A stretch of DNA of 64,000 nt, from positions 710,316-774,315 of the forward strand of contig NZ_KB900617.1 of assembly GCF_000379025.1 (NCBI RefSeq). Reading direction: 5' to 3'. This document shows positions 18,139 through 26,378 of this stretch, piece by piece; position 1 is the stretch's first letter; each line of letters starts with the position of its first letter. This stretch comes from Orenia marismortui DSM 5156 (GTDB taxonomy: Bacteria > Bacillota > Halanaerobiia > Halobacteroidales > Halobacteroidaceae). The notes under the pieces were generated by a model. That model was not told the DNA's origin and ran no database searches. It saw nothing but the letters and a program-made list of their open reading frames with translations. Made by a program: the position numbers and the translations under genes.

Positions 18139-18801
18139 TTATACTGTATGGCAACTCTCTCCAGTAGAATCTTGAATATCTACCTTCACACTAGCTGCTC
18201 TATTTTTGAAGTAATTTATAATACCCAATACTGTACCTAAAGTTAAAAAGGCTCCTGCTGGCAAGACCATAATCAACCATGGTTGAAACCATTCGCCCAT
18301 CACTTGCATCTCAATACCTGTTCCTCTAAATACAGTTCCAAAACCGATCACCTCACGGATAACACCTAAGAAAGTCAAAGCCCAAGTAAATCCTACACCC
18401 ATTCCCAAAGCATCAGCAATAGAGCGATGTACAGGTTGCTTGGAAGCAAAGGATTCAGAACGACCTAAAATTAAACAGTTTACTACAATTAATGGAATAA
18501 ATAACTTTAAAGATTCAGCAATTGTAGGTACATAAGCCTTAGCTGAATAATCAACTATCGTTACAAAAGTAGCAATAATAACAATAAAACTAGGAATTCT
18601 AACTTCATCAGGAATTAACTTCTTTACCAATGAGTTTACAATTCCTGAACCTAATAATACAAAACTAGTTGCTAATCCCATAGCTAATCCATTAGTTGCT
18701 GTATTAGTTACCGCTAAAGTTGGGCACATCCCCAACAACATTACAAAAACAGGATTCTCTTTCCATAACCCTTTAACAAAATCTTTCCATAAGGTTAGCA
18801 C
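18139..18801 (-). CDS. rnfE: Rnf complex membrane subunit RnfE
   Basis: RnfE is the second RnfA-like membrane subunit. The 220-residue product starts at GTG 18801, just after the rnfG stop, with the GGAGGTGAG site formed by the end of rnfG. A longer frame from 18819 would swallow that site. Conserved pieces are LWKDFVKGLWKENPVFVMLL, GMCPTLAVTNTATNG with the key cysteine, and the mirrored VNCLILGR. The last about 25 residues are hydrophilic and end with a Cys-His-Thr-Val tail. It is translationally coupled to rnfG. Confidence 0.94.
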   Translation of the reverse strand: MLTLWKDFVKGLWKENPVFVMLLGMCPTLAVTNTATNGLAMGLATSFVLLGSGIVNSLVKKLIPDEVRIPSFIVIIATFVTIVDYSAKAYVPTIAESLKLFIPLIVVNCLILGRSESFASKQPVHRSIADALGMGVGFTWALTFLGVIREVIGFGTVFRGTGIEMQVMGEWFQPWLIMVLPAGAFLTLGTVLGIINYFKNRAASVKVDIQDSTGESCHTV

Positions 18802-18802
18802 A

Positions 18803-19348
18803 TTACTCACCTCCACCATAAGCCTGTTCTACTTTATAAATAGCATTCTTTAAGATATCACTTACTGCCTGAGAAGAAATTGTAGCTCCTGCAATTGCAT
18901 CCACATCCTCTTTAGCTACAAATGCATCTGCAAAACTTTTCTCTTGGAATTGAGACTTAAACTCTTCTTCAGAAATTCTAGCTCCTAATCCAGGTGTATC
19001 TAATTGATCTAAAACCTTCACTTTTAATATCTTCTCATTAGCAATATCCATTCCAATCATCAAAATAATAGTACCTTGGAATCCATTACCTTGGTGTTGA
19101 AAAGCTACCCCAACAGGATTACCTGAGCCATCTAAACCTTGATATAAATCCAATCCACCTTTTTTAAGTTCTTTATATTTTACTGCTCCTGGAAGAACAT
19201 CTAAAATAGCCTCTTTTTTAGCCTGAGCAGCATGCTCCTTGATTAAAGGTTTAGTTCCTTGATAAACAATGCTTAATATTAAAGCAGAAATGATCATAAT
19301 CGAAGTCAATACGATTATAAGCCGTACATCTATCTTTTCTTTACCCAT
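18803..19348 (-). CDS. rnfG: Rnf complex FMN-binding subunit RnfG
   Basis: RnfG carries a covalently attached FMN on the outer face of the membrane. The 181-residue protein has one N-terminal helix (residues about 9-29) and an FMN-binding domain ending in AIAGATISSQAV, where Thr156 of the GATxS motif is the expected attachment residue. It overlaps rnfD by 8 bases, and an AGGTGAAG site precedes its ATG. Length is normal for Clostridia. Confidence 0.95.
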   Translation of the reverse strand: MGKEKIDVRLIIVLTSIMIISALILSIVYQGTKPLIKEHAAQAKKEAILDVLPGAVKYKELKKGGLDLYQGLDGSGNPVGVAFQHQGNGFQGTIILMIGMDIANEKILKVKVLDQLDTPGLGARISEEEFKSQFQEKSFADAFVAKEDVDAIAGATISSQAVSDILKNAIYKVEQAYGGGE

Positions 19349-20261
19349 TTATCTTCACCTCTCCAAAAGCCCTTGGTAGAGTATATTTATCAATAATCGG
19401 GACAAACATATTCATTAGTAATATAGAATATAACACTCCTTCAGGAAGTCCTCCATAAACTCTGATAATTACTAATAAAATTCCACATCCAATACCAAAG
19501 ATCCATCTACCTTTCTTAGTTACAGGAGTAGTAACCATATCAGTAGCCATAAAGAAGGCTCCTAACATAAGTCCTCCAGCTAATAGATGAAAAACAGGTC
19601 CACCTTTACCAACAAAAGTAGTTAATAATGCTACTGTTCCTAAATAACCCACTGGGATTCTCCAATCAATATAACCTTTGTAAAGTAAATATAATCCACC
19701 TAAAATAATAGCTGCAGCAGAAGTCTCACCTAATGACCCCGCAACTCTACCTAAAAACAAGTCCTTAATTGCAATCATATTTGGATCTCCACCTAAAGGT
19801 GTTGCAGATGATGTTACATCAACCATCTTCCAAGTAGTCATTGCTACTGGAAAACTAGCCAATAAAAAAGCACGTCCTACAAGAGCTGGATTAAAGAAAT
19901 TATAACCCAACCCACCAAAAACCTGCTTTCCTAAAGCAATAGCTATAACACTTCCTAATATAGCCATCCAAATTGGTAATTGCGGAGGTAAGGTTAAAGC
20001 TAATAGTAGTCCTGTCAATAAAGCACTACCATCAATAATAGTTGCTGGAATTCCTCTTGCTTTCTGAAAACACCACTCTGTTATAATAGCTGTAACAGAA
20101 CAGGTTATAATTAATACCAATGCTTGAATACCAAAATAATATACTGCGGCTAAAGTAGCAGGTAATAAAGCCAATACTACATTATACATAATATTGGATA
20201 TCGATTCTTTACTTCTAATATGAGGCCCTGATGAAACTCTTAATCTAGCTTTACTAGTCAT
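19341..20261 (-). CDS. rnfD: Rnf complex membrane subunit RnfD
   Basis: RnfD is a membrane subunit with covalent FMN and a likely role in ion translocation. The 306 residues contain eight or nine helices. The SATPLGG motif (Thr154 as the expected flavin-bearing residue) is present, as are NFFNPALVGRAFLLASFP and FMATDMVTTPVTKKGRWIFG. A GGAGGG site precedes the ATG. It lies between rnfC and rnfG in the order C-D-G-E-A-B. Confidence 0.96.
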   Translation of the reverse strand: MTSKARLRVSSGPHIRSKESISNIMYNVVLALLPATLAAVYYFGIQALVLIITCSVTAIITEWCFQKARGIPATIIDGSALLTGLLLALTLPPQLPIWMAILGSVIAIALGKQVFGGLGYNFFNPALVGRAFLLASFPVAMTTWKMVDVTSSATPLGGDPNMIAIKDLFLGRVAGSLGETSAAAIILGGLYLLYKGYIDWRIPVGYLGTVALLTTFVGKGGPVFHLLAGGLMLGAFFMATDMVTTPVTKKGRWIFGIGCGILLVIIRVYGGLPEGVLYSILLMNMFVPIIDKYTLPRAFGEVKING

Positions 20262-20279
20262 AACCTAATTGCCCTCCAA

Positions 20280-21590
20280 TCATTCGCTTTTTCTTAATTC
20301 AGCTTGTAATTTTTCTTTTCCTAACTTAATCCACTGTAAAATTTCAATGTTCGCTGGACAGACATAAGTACAAGAACCACATTCAATACAGTCCAAAACA
20401 TTATAATCCTGTAATTCTAAACTCATATCAACTTTACTTAGATTAACTAAAGCTGTTGGGACTAATTTAGCTGGACAAGCATCAACACACCGAGCACACC
20501 TAATACAAGGTCCCGCTTCAGAATAATTAGCAACTTCATCTTCATTTAAAACTAAAATACCTGAAGTCCCTTTTGTTGCTGGTATATTTAAATCACTTTG
20601 AGCCTGGCCCATCATCGGTCCTCCTAAAATAACCTTAGTAGGAGTACCTTCAAATCCTCCACATTCCCCAATCAACTCAATAATTGGTGTTCCAATTCTA
20701 AATATTAAGTTCTGTGGTTCTTTAACTGAACCAGTCACAGTTACTGCTCTTTGGATTAAAGGCATGCCTAACTGAATAGCATCAGTAACAGCCACAGCAG
20801 TACCTATATTATTTACAACTACACCAACATCTAGTGGTAATCCTCCTGATGGTACTTCCTCTCCTAAAATAGCCTTAATCAGTTGCTTCTCTCCACCCTG
20901 AGGGTATTTGACCTCTAGTGGCACAATACTTATATTCTTTTCATTCTTGCTAACTTCAGTCATAGCGGCTATAGCATCAGCCTTATTAGTCTCAATACCT
21001 ATGTAACCTTCTTTAGCATCTACTACTTTCATTAAAGCTTTTAAACCATATAACACTTTTTCTGTTTCTTCTACCATGGTCCGATGATCAACAGTAAGAT
21101 AAGGTTCACACTCTGCACCATTTAAAATTACCTTATCCACATTTTTACCTTCTGGAATAGATACTTTCACATGGCTTGGGAAGGTAGCTCCACCTAAACC
21201 AACAATCCCAGCTTCTTTTATAATCTCTTTTATTTCCTCAGCTGATAAATCCTCAATACCACCTTGAACCCCAATAGATTCTGCTTTCCTATCTTCACCA
21301 TCATTCTTTATTCTTATTGCTAGGGATTCATTAACCTGTTCAATAGCAATAACCTCTCCTGATACACTAGCATGAATATCAGCAGAGACAAATCCTGAAG
21401 ATTGAGCAATTTTTTGACCTAGATCCACTTTATCTCCTACTTTAACAATTGGCTTAGCTGGTGATCCAATATGTTGTTGTAAGGGAATAATAACCTCTTC
21501 TGGCTGGCCAGAAAATTTTAAAGCTTTATGCTCTGTTAGTTCTTTATTATACTTTGGATGAATTCCTTGTTCAAAAGTTCTTTCTTTCAC
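20280..21590 (-). CDS. rnfC: Rnf complex NADH-side subunit RnfC
   Basis: RnfC binds NAD(H) and FMN and carries two [4Fe-4S] clusters. The 436-residue product begins VKERTFEQGIHPKYNKELT, the usual RnfC N-terminus, from GTG 21590, with AAGGGGTGA six bases upstream. The nucleotide-binding segment GIVGLGGATFPSHVK lies around residues 132-146. The C-terminal clusters are CIRCARCVDACP and CIECGSCTYVCP. As first gene of the operon it follows a 400-base leader with a palindrome but no recognised riboswitch. Confidence 0.95.
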   Translation of the reverse strand: MKERTFEQGIHPKYNKELTEHKALKFSGQPEEVIIPLQQHIGSPAKPIVKVGDKVDLGQKIAQSSGFVSADIHASVSGEVIAIEQVNESLAIRIKNDGEDRKAESIGVQGGIEDLSAEEIKEIIKEAGIVGLGGATFPSHVKVSIPEGKNVDKVILNGAECEPYLTVDHRTMVEETEKVLYGLKALMKVVDAKEGYIGIETNKADAIAAMTEVSKNEKNISIVPLEVKYPQGGEKQLIKAILGEEVPSGGLPLDVGVVVNNIGTAVAVTDAIQLGMPLIQRAVTVTGSVKEPQNLIFRIGTPIIELIGECGGFEGTPTKVILGGPMMGQAQSDLNIPATKGTSGILVLNEDEVANYSEAGPCIRCARCVDACPAKLVPTALVNLSKVDMSLELQDYNVLDCIECGSCTYVCPANIEILQWIKLGKEKLQAELRKSE

Positions 21591-22016
21591 CCTTTTCACC
21601 CCTTCTTAGCTTATAGAGTTAGGTTTAGATCTAAGAAAATCTCATAAATACTAATTTTGATAATATTTTCACTCATACCTTCCTAGCGATTATCAAATAA
21701 ATAATACTTATGATTATTCCTTAAATAAGAAAAGAAGATTTAATATCTAAAGTTAAATTTAATATAAAGAAAATTAAACTAAGCTTAATATATGTATGCA
21801 TACATATATTTATTAAAACTTAGTTTTGACTAAATGGCTAAATCTTTATATATTAAATTACTTTTATATCAATCCTCTTTATAATTAAATCAACCTTAAT
21901 TTATATTAAATTTTAGCAAAAGCAAAATTTAATATACTTTAATATTACAATTTTAAGGCAAATAAGTCAAGGAATTGGCTATTAATTATTATTTTCACAA
22001 TTGTGTGTGATTTTTC
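21591..22016. other. rnf upstream region; AT-rich, no gene
   Basis: This gap between the PHP gene and rnfC holds no convincing open frame. It must contain the rnf promoter, but I cannot pick one out with good -35/-10 spacing. The only strong structure is the palindrome at 21787-21810 with its extended arms; the rest is AT-rich sequence around 21830-21960. Confidence 0.5.
21787..21810. promoter_or_regulatory. Perfect 24-bp palindrome upstream of rnf
   Basis: This self-complementary sequence is centred on tatgcata. Imperfect outer arms (aaactaag to the left, cttagttt to the right) extend it to about 21774-21828. It could be an operator for the rnf operon or a terminator for the PHP gene. It lacks the TTGTTAA..TTAACAA pattern of the redox regulator Rex. 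Confidence 0.4.
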
Positions 22017-22754
22017 TCACAAAATCACCGCTTTTCTCCCTTTTTCTTTTTTTATTGCACATTCAATTTCAGATACCTTTGTATCTTTTATATAAAATTT
22101 CATGCTTTTTTTTATATCTTCTAAATAATGAGCATCAGAATTACTTATTAAAGAATAATTATCTATTGAAAAAAATTTATCAATAATTTCTCCTTCTGAC
22201 TGAGATGAAAAAATTTCCAATCCAGCAATATCTAAATCTGGTGGGACAAATCCTAAATTAGCTATAATACTATAGTTAGGTTTATCAATATGTGAAGGAA
22301 TAACTATACCACCTAAGGCTCTTACTTCTTGAACAACTTGGCTAATACTTAATTCAGTTGCAGTTAATAATAATTTATCTACCTTAGTAATATATTCATC
22401 ATTATGATTGGTTAATAATTGCGGTCCAAATAATTCTTCATTATTTTTTAGCTTTGGTAATGAACTATAAACTAAATTCTGTAAAGATAATACTTGCTCT
22501 AATTTATCAAATAAGCAAAGCAGATGGACTTCCTCTACTGTTTCTACTTCCATCCCTGGCAAAATAGTAAGAGGAGTGTCCTTAGCTAAATCTAAAGCTA
22601 CCTCTATAATTTCAGCTGAATTATGATCTGTAATAGCTATCATATCTAATCCAATTTCTAAAGCTTTATTTATTATATTTTGTGGTGTCATCAATAAATC
22701 ACCGCAAGGAGATAAAACTGTGTGAATATGTAAATCAGCTATAAAACTTTTCAT
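22017..22754 (-). CDS. PHP domain protein (group-D hydrogenase cluster)
   Basis: This 245-residue metal-dependent phosphoesterase-type protein opens FIADLHIHTVLSPCGDL, the first PHP metal motif (HxH). It continues with AITDHNS, PGMEVET, VIPSHIDKP and SNSDAHY, so the usual metal ligands are present. Family members hydrolyse phosphate esters or nucleotides; the substrate here is unknown. It is the last gene of a five-gene unit, starting immediately after the second DRTGG gene. It may make or degrade a signalling nucleotide tied to the hydrogenase-like sensor, which is inference. Confidence 0.85.
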   Translation of the reverse strand: MKSFIADLHIHTVLSPCGDLLMTPQNIINKALEIGLDMIAITDHNSAEIIEVALDLAKDTPLTILPGMEVETVEEVHLLCLFDKLEQVLSLQNLVYSSLPKLKNNEELFGPQLLTNHNDEYITKVDKLLLTATELSISQVVQEVRALGGIVIPSHIDKPNYSIIANLGFVPPDLDIAGLEIFSSQSEGEIIDKFFSIDNYSLISNSDAHYLEDIKKSMKFYIKDTKVSEIECAIKKEKGRKAVIL

Positions 22755-22756
22755 TC

Positions 22757-23089
22757 TTATTTAATTCCTAACTCATATAATTTCCCTGCTATTTCATAAG
22801 TGGATAACTTACTTTGTAAAATATTAATCTCACATTCTTCTGCTTTTTTAATAGTATCTTCATCAATTACAAAGTCCTCTGTAACAATAATTCCAGATAA
22901 CTCAATTAACTGAGCTATCGCTACTATATTCTGATGTCCCTGTATGGTTAACCATAAATCTCCTGCTTTACTTTGAGCCATAACATTGCTTAATAGATCT
23001 GAGGCATATCCTCCCTTAACTTCAATCGTCAAATCTCCTTCTACTATAACTTCTAAATCTAACTTATTGATAATATCTTTAATCTTCAT
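22757..23089 (-). CDS. DRTGG domain protein, second copy
   Basis: The 110-residue protein consists of one DRTGG-type domain, recognisable by VKGGYASDLLSNVMAQ (residues about 25-40) and the C-terminal STYEIAGKLYELG. I take the ATG at 23089: GAGGGAG lies nine bases before it and directly against the ATG at 23098. It overlaps the end of the hydrogenase-like gene by 11 bases, indicating coupling. DRTGG domains occur in phosphotransacetylases and beside CBS domains; ligand binding is assumed but unproven. Confidence 0.82.
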   Translation of the reverse strand: MKIKDIINKLDLEVIVEGDLTIEVKGGYASDLLSNVMAQSKAGDLWLTIQGHQNIVAIAQLIELSGIIVTEDFVIDEDTIKKAEECEINILQSKLSTYEIAGKLYELGIK

Positions 23090-24398
23090 CAATATCATCT
23101 CCCTCTTTTTTTCTTTTCATAACTGGTGGCAATGCATGAGCTAAAGTAGCCATTTCATCTGCCAAATCTGCTACTTGCTGCCTTAAAATAAAAATACAAT
23201 CTGTTCTATTTGCCCAACCATTAACAATATCCTCTGCTAAAGTACGACAGTCTGGCGCACCACAGGCAGCACAATCCAAACCTGGCAATAGCTCTATCTC
23301 TTCTTCCAACTTAGTTAACTTAGCCATAGCAGCAATTAAGTCATCATCTAATGATCCTATAGACTTCTCTTTAAAATTCATAGGTAGTTTAATATCATAA
23401 TCTGTAATATCCTGCTTAACAAACTCCACTCCTTCTTTTATTAAATTCTGAATATTAAACTCAGCTAAAAAAGGATTCTTAATATTTAAAACTCCTCCAA
23501 CACACCCTGGTTGACAAGCAACCATTTCAAAATATCGAATATGGGATAGATCTCCTCTATCTAACTCCTCTAAAACACTCATTACATTATGGATTCCAGA
23601 TACAGATACCGTATTTATATCAGTTAATAAATTAGCTTCTCCACCATTACTAGCCCAACTAATTCCAAAATAAGGGATGTTATAGTTTTCAATTTCTTTA
23701 TATCCATCTATATCTTCTACCCTTTTTATTAATTCATGATAGATTTCATCTACTGCTATAGCCTTATCTAAGTAACTTTTTTCCATAGCTAAAGGATTAT
23801 CAACTGTAGTCATCTTAGCAGGACAAGGAGTAATAAAAAAGATACCTATCTCTTCATCCTTTACTTTTTCATTCTCCTTTATAAACTCTCTGGCTTTTTG
23901 AGCTGTAACCTCAACAGGGGACTTAAAAGGAGCTAGATAATTTAATAGCTCTGGATAAAGAAGTTGTACTAAACGCACTACTGCTGGGCAAGAAGAAGAT
24001 ATTATAGGCATATTATTATCTTTTAAATACTCTTTTGTAACAGCAGTAATAACTTCAGCCCCTAAAGCTACATCCCAGACTTGATAAAAACCTAATTCCT
24101 GAAGTGCTAAAATAACCTTTGTAGGATTTATATTCTGAGTAAACTGGCCATAAAAGCTTGGGGGGACTAAAGCAATTGGATACTTATAGTCACCAATCTC
24201 TTCTATTCTATCTGTAGATGCATATTTAGCATGATACTCACAACTTCTAATGCACTCACCACAATCAATACAATATTCATCTTTAATTTTAGCCTGACCT
24301 TGATGGACTCTAATTGCATTAGTAGGACAATTTTTAACACAATTAGTACAGCCTTTACACTTATCTGCTTTTAAGAGTACAGAATGAATATCACTCAT
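23079..24398 (-). CDS. Group-D-like [FeFe]-hydrogenase homologue with extra Fe-S domain
   Basis: Residue numbers here count from the upstream in-frame GTG at 24410; the chosen start (24398) is its fifth codon. Two ferredoxin motifs (CKGCTNCVKNCP, CIDCGECIRSC) precede a [FeFe]-hydrogenase large-subunit domain. The four H-cluster cysteines are kept: Cys141 in SSSCP, Cys196 in TPCPAKM, Cys299 and Cys303 in MVACQPGC. The proton-relay cysteine before Cys141 is serine (Ser140), and the GGG after the last motif is altered. At the C-terminus a CX2CX4CX16C domain (Cys380, 383, 388, 405) matches the N-terminal Fe-S domain of RnfB. Small size, altered L1 motif and HATPase/DRTGG/PHP neighbours fit the putatively sensory group D rather than a high-rate enzyme. 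Confidence 0.83.
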   Translation of the reverse strand: MSDIHSVLLKADKCKGCTNCVKNCPTNAIRVHQGQAKIKDEYCIDCGECIRSCEYHAKYASTDRIEEIGDYKYPIALVPPSFYGQFTQNINPTKVILALQELGFYQVWDVALGAEVITAVTKEYLKDNNMPIISSSCPAVVRLVQLLYPELLNYLAPFKSPVEVTAQKAREFIKENEKVKDEEIGIFFITPCPAKMTTVDNPLAMEKSYLDKAIAVDEIYHELIKRVEDIDGYKEIENYNIPYFGISWASNGGEANLLTDINTVSVSGIHNVMSVLEELDRGDLSHIRYFEMVACQPGCVGGVLNIKNPFLAEFNIQNLIKEGVEFVKQDITDYDIKLPMNFKEKSIGSLDDDLIAAMAKLTKLEEEIELLPGLDCAACGAPDCRTLAEDIVNGWANRTDCIFILRQQVADLADEMATLAHALPPVMKRKKEGDDIDED

Positions 24399-24849
24399 CA
24401 CTATCACCACTCTCTTTAAGATAAACCTTAACCTCTATTCTGGTACCCTCTCCCACCTCAGTTTCTACTTCTATGTTATCAGAATAACGTTTGATATTAC
24501 AAAGACCCATCCCTGCTCCAAATCCCATCTCTCTAGCCTTCTCGCTTGCAGTTGAAAATCCTGGTTGAAAAGCCTTATCTAGATCTTCTATTCCTGGTCC
24601 CTGATCTGAAGCTATAATTCTAATTTCCGAAGGACTAACATCTGCCTTTAAATTCCCACCATGAGTATGAATAATTATATTTATTTCTAACTCGTAAGTA
24701 GCAATAGCTATCTTTCTAATTATTTTAGCCGGTAAACCTAACTTGTGAAGAATATTCTTTAACTTGCTAGAACCTTCTCCACCTCCAGCAAAATCACCAG
24801 CTTCAATATCATGATCTAAAATAACCTTCCTGATATTATCTTTTTGCAA
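24391..24849 (-). CDS. HATPase domain anti-sigma-factor-like protein
   Basis: The 152-residue protein has the GHKL fold of RsbW/SpoIIAB-like kinases. The N-box-type segment is IAIATYELEINIIIHTHGG (residues about 46-64), followed by DQGPGIEDL and GFGAGMGLCNIKRYSD. The stop overlaps the next gene by 8 bases. Family members are serine kinases or ATP-binding switch proteins. Its place in the hydrogenase-like cluster suggests it transmits a redox signal, but no partner antagonist or sigma gene is adjacent. Confidence 0.85.
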   Translation of the reverse strand: MQKDNIRKVILDHDIEAGDFAGGGEGSSKLKNILHKLGLPAKIIRKIAIATYELEINIIIHTHGGNLKADVSPSEIRIIASDQGPGIEDLDKAFQPGFSTASEKAREMGFGAGMGLCNIKRYSDNIEVETEVGEGTRIEVKVYLKESGDSDE

Positions 24850-24877
24850 ATTAATCCCTCCATAGCTTGTCTGATTT

Positions 24878-25234
24878 CTATTCTAACTTTGATAATTTCT
24901 CAGCTCTTAAACCTGCCGAATATAGCAAACCACAAGCCTGATATAATGGCTTGCTAGTAGTCATTAATGGTATATTTTTTTCCTTAGCTAAGTCTATAGT
25001 TTCTTGAGGGGGTTGTTTACCTCTTACAAATATAATTAATGATAGATCGATCATTTCTGCAGTCCTAATTACCTGAGGATTGGTCAATCCAGTTAATAAA
25101 ACGGTCTTCTCTTTGGAAAATGCTAAAACATCACTCATTAAATCTGCACCACAACCCTTTAATATCTCCAACTCTTCAGACCCTTTTATAATAACTTGTG
25201 CTGATAAGATTTCTTTGATTTCTTTTAACTTCAC
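24878..25234 (-). CDS. DRTGG domain protein, first copy
   Basis: The 118-residue single-domain protein contains LKGCGADLMSDVLAFSKEK and TSKPLYQACGLLYSAGL, features of the DRTGG family. I start it at GTG 25234, because the AAGGAGGAT site lies inside a longer frame starting at 25258. It heads the five-gene unit DRTGG-HATPase-hydrogenase-like-DRTGG-PHP. It is a paralogue of the second copy, sharing the G-[AG]-DL-[ML]-S pattern. Confidence 0.84.
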   Translation of the reverse strand: MKLKEIKEILSAQVIIKGSEELEILKGCGADLMSDVLAFSKEKTVLLTGLTNPQVIRTAEMIDLSLIIFVRGKQPPQETIDLAKEKNIPLMTTSKPLYQACGLLYSAGLRAEKLSKLE

Positions 25235-25410
25235 CTTCTTATCCTCCTTATAAATCAAATTCTCTCCCTCTAATAAATAACTTAAATAAGATATTAGATA
25301 GTTAAATTTCTTTTAATATAATTATAACATTATTAATACTACATTTAAACATGATTTAACAGTTATAGTAAATAAGCCAAAATCAGTCTAGATTATTTTG
25401 AATACAAAAA

Positions 25411-25450
25411 AATATTTAAACCCACTAATATATTAGTGGGTTTAAATATT
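25411..25450 (-). terminator. Perfect 40-bp palindrome terminating the SPOR gene
   Basis: The stem is built on aacccacta and its complement, overlaps the stop codon, and is followed on the minus strand by seven T's. It is an intrinsic terminator. Confidence 0.9.
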
Positions 25451-25952
25451 AATGTTTAATATAAATTGGGAAACCATAATTTTTAAGTTCTGTACCCAAC
25501 TCTTGTGCTGCATTTTTAGTTCTAAAAGCCCCTACCTGTACCCGATAAGGATTTTTACTAGTTATATAAGCTGTAAAACCCTTACTTTGCAATTGTTCTA
25601 CTAAACCTTTTGCATTTTTTTCTTTGGCAAAGGCTCCAACTTGAACCACATATAGATCTTGATCTAAAGTTTGATTAACCATAGTATCTTGGCTATCTTC
25701 ATCATTAGACTCGTCTTTCTCTTCAGTAATAGTCTCACTTTGCTGTACAACTTTATTATCATTACTATTGATTTTTTCCTCTGTTACAATCTGATCCCCA
25801 GATACAGATGTTATACCCTCTTGAGGAGCACTAACATAATCTAAGAACCAACTACAGACAAAATAACCAAAAATACTTGCTATAATTGCCATAGAACCTA
25901 ACATTACCGCTAAAGAAGCTCCTGATTTTAAATTCTTGTTATTTCTCTTCAT
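25449..25952 (-). CDS. SPOR domain membrane protein
   Basis: The 167-residue protein has a short cytoplasmic N-terminus, one membrane helix (residues about 14-38), a Ser/Asp/Glu-rich linker (about 45-95) and a C-terminal SPOR domain. The latter shows two repeats, YVVQVGAFAKEKNAKGLVEQ and YRVQVGAFRTKNAAQELG. SPOR domains bind denuded glycan at septa or spore cortex, so a division or sporulation role is likely. It sits alone behind a GGAGGA site with its own terminator. Confidence 0.88.
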   Translation of the reverse strand: MKRNNKNLKSGASLAVMLGSMAIIASIFGYFVCSWFLDYVSAPQEGITSVSGDQIVTEEKINSNDNKVVQQSETITEEKDESNDEDSQDTMVNQTLDQDLYVVQVGAFAKEKNAKGLVEQLQSKGFTAYITSKNPYRVQVGAFRTKNAAQELGTELKNYGFPIYIKH

Positions 25953-26340
25953 AATTCCTCCTTTTTCCTTCTAACTTTTTCTTTTGGATATTAACTATCA
26001 GCTGATTTCAATATTGCAAATCCATCTATTTCAAATTTCTTGACTTGCCTAAATTTACAGTAAGTACTCTTATGAGAACTTAATAAATACTATGCACTTC
26101 ACCCATAATTTATTAATATAATTCAATTAAAAATTAAATTTAACTATATTAATACAGAAGAATTCTAAGTTCCATTCTTTAATCAGACTATACTACAGTT
26201 ATATTTTAATCTTTACAATCTCATTCTAGTAATATTTACTATAAAAAGAATTTTATACATCTTGACCTGATTTAAATAAACATTATAATTACTTACTTTA
26301 ATTTTAGATATATATTTTTTCTTATCTAAGACTAAATAAA
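25953..26340. other. AT-rich intergenic region, no feature seen
   Basis: About 390 bases between folC and the SPOR gene contain no open frame of note, repeat or structured RNA that I recognise. The SPOR promoter should lie in the half nearest 25953. Confidence 0.4.
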
Positions 26341-26378
26341 AATAAGAGTAAAGTTGAAGTTCCAACCTTACCCTTATT
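26341..26378 (-). terminator. folC terminator
   Basis: An imperfect hairpin (aataagagtaaagttg against caaccttacccttatt) overlaps the folC stop codon and is followed on the minus strand by a T-rich stretch. Confidence 0.8.

Noticed and set aside
21774-21828. Rex operator for rnf
   Set aside because: The palindrome lacks the TTGTTAA..TTAACAA half-sites.
22001-22186. Plus-strand 61-residue hydrophobic frame
   Set aside because: It lies antisense to the PHP gene 3' end, has no ribosome site and is low-complexity.
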